DNA of 64,000 nt from CAVXZE01 sp964615365 (GTDB taxonomy: Bacteria; Myxococcota_A; UBA9160; UBA6930), in contig CAZTOU010000002.1 of the NCBI GenBank assembly GCA_964615365.1, positions 154,742-218,741 on the forward strand, read 5' to 3'. Shown one piece after another: positions 62,676-64,000 of this stretch (positions are counted from its first letter, which is position 1; each line of letters starts with the position of its first letter). The notes under the pieces are model-generated. The model saw only the letters and a program-made list of their open reading frames with translations. It did not search any database and was not told the origin of the DNA. The translations under genes and the position numbers were made by a program.

Positions 62676-63034
62676 TCCAGTCTCGCCTTCCGAACCCAAC
62701 CGCGGTTCTGCCAGAGGCTCTCCGAACGGTAGCCCGAATCGGTGCGCTACGACGAGGTGTATCGGAATCGCTACGCCGGAACTTGATTTCGGGCCGCAGA
62801 AATCTGGGCATTCTCGCCGTTTCCCTGCCACATTCCCCGGTGACTCGGTCGGGCTCTCCGCACCGCTGCGGAGCGCGCGACTTGTGGGCCGGCTCGGAAG
62901 GTGCAAAAACCATTCAATTCGCAGTCCATTGGCGTCGATAATAGGGCCGGATCGACGCGGCGTTTCGGCTGGGAAATGCTCCCGGCCAGTGGCTCGCCTC
63001 GCCGCTCCGACTGCGCCGCTCCTGGGGGGGAAAA
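62663..63034. other. 372-bp divergent region between PP2C and RomR-like genes
   Basis: Contains the PP2C leader frame, GGAAGG before it, and a weak sigma-70-like promoter for the plus strand (62913-62942). No gene seen. Confidence 0.5.
62913..62942 (+). promoter_or_regulatory. Weak sigma-70-like promoter for the RomR-like gene
   Basis: TTCAAT, 18-bp spacer, GATAAT; predicted start ~62949, 86 nt before the ATG. Only moderate consensus match. Confidence 0.3.

Positions 63035-64000
<966 letters not shown>

Overview
The window is GC-rich, densely coded chromosomal DNA from a Gram-negative bacterium. The gene content points to a deltaproteobacterial-type lineage (Myxococcota or Desulfobacterota sensu lato). 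Evidence for this is a complete type IV pilus (T4P) machine, several NtrC-type sigma-54 activators, a roadblock/LC7 protein, a RomR-like receiver protein, SPFH proteins and outer-membrane lipoproteins. No mobile element, CRISPR array, tRNA or rRNA was recognised. The species cannot be named from the sequence.

Layout. 1-11,465 (minus strand): XRE regulator, pilM-N-O-P-Q, a strong hairpin terminator, then aroB, a TPR protein, a roadblock protein, aroQ, a LipM/LplA-type lipoyl enzyme and a long TPR protein that runs off the left edge. 11,663-13,024 (plus): an orphan sigma-54 response regulator, separated by a perfect hairpin from the minus-strand pilus assembly cluster. That cluster (13,142-20,963) holds a small exported protein, PilY1, an Ig-like lipoprotein, PilX, PilW, PilV and FimT. 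Two near-perfect sigma-54 promoters (before pilY1 and before fimT) each have a copy of the same 29-bp dyad-containing element about 85-95 bp further upstream. 21,160-29,830 (minus): an extra histidine kinase, then pilR, pilS, pilC, pilT and pilB. No major pilin gene is present.

29,958-33,139: a flippase-like membrane protein, ribF and a divergent LptF/LptG-type permease. 33,159-40,986 (minus): a housekeeping run in the order rsmD, coaD, phosphohexomutase, coaBC, nfeD, slipin, hflK, hflC. 41,356-48,901: an XRE regulator, a DUF5658-like membrane protein, and a peptidoglycan turnover locus (PBP4-type DacB, SpmAB fusion, AmgK, MurU, an MBL-fold hydrolase, AnmK). 49,077-53,757: a small membrane protein, a glycosyltransferase-methyltransferase-glycosyltransferase set, a second methyltransferase and a PilZ protein. 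53,888-64,000: a membrane coiled-coil protein with a RelE-like C-terminus, a signalling block (receiver, PAS kinase, two divergent sigma-54 activators), a FliA/WhiG-type sigma factor, a PP2C phosphatase and a RomR-like receiver protein. The RomR-like gene runs into an 81-bp poly-C tract that looks like a sequencing or assembly artefact.

How the parts fit. PilB/PilT/PilC and PilM-N-O-P-Q form the pilus motor, alignment complex and outer-membrane secretin. PilV/W/X/FimT/PilY1 form the priming and tip complex. PilS-PilR is the likely activator of the two sigma-54 promoters. The roadblock protein, PilZ protein and RomR-like protein are candidates for polarity and c-di-GMP control of motility.

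The observations most worth checking are these: two genes (rsmD and a sigma-54 activator) that appear to start at CTG; an activator with GAFTNA instead of GAFTGA; the RelE-like domain fused to a membrane coiled coil; and the MBL-fold hydrolase placed where the MurNAc-6-phosphate phosphatase step of peptidoglycan recycling would be expected.
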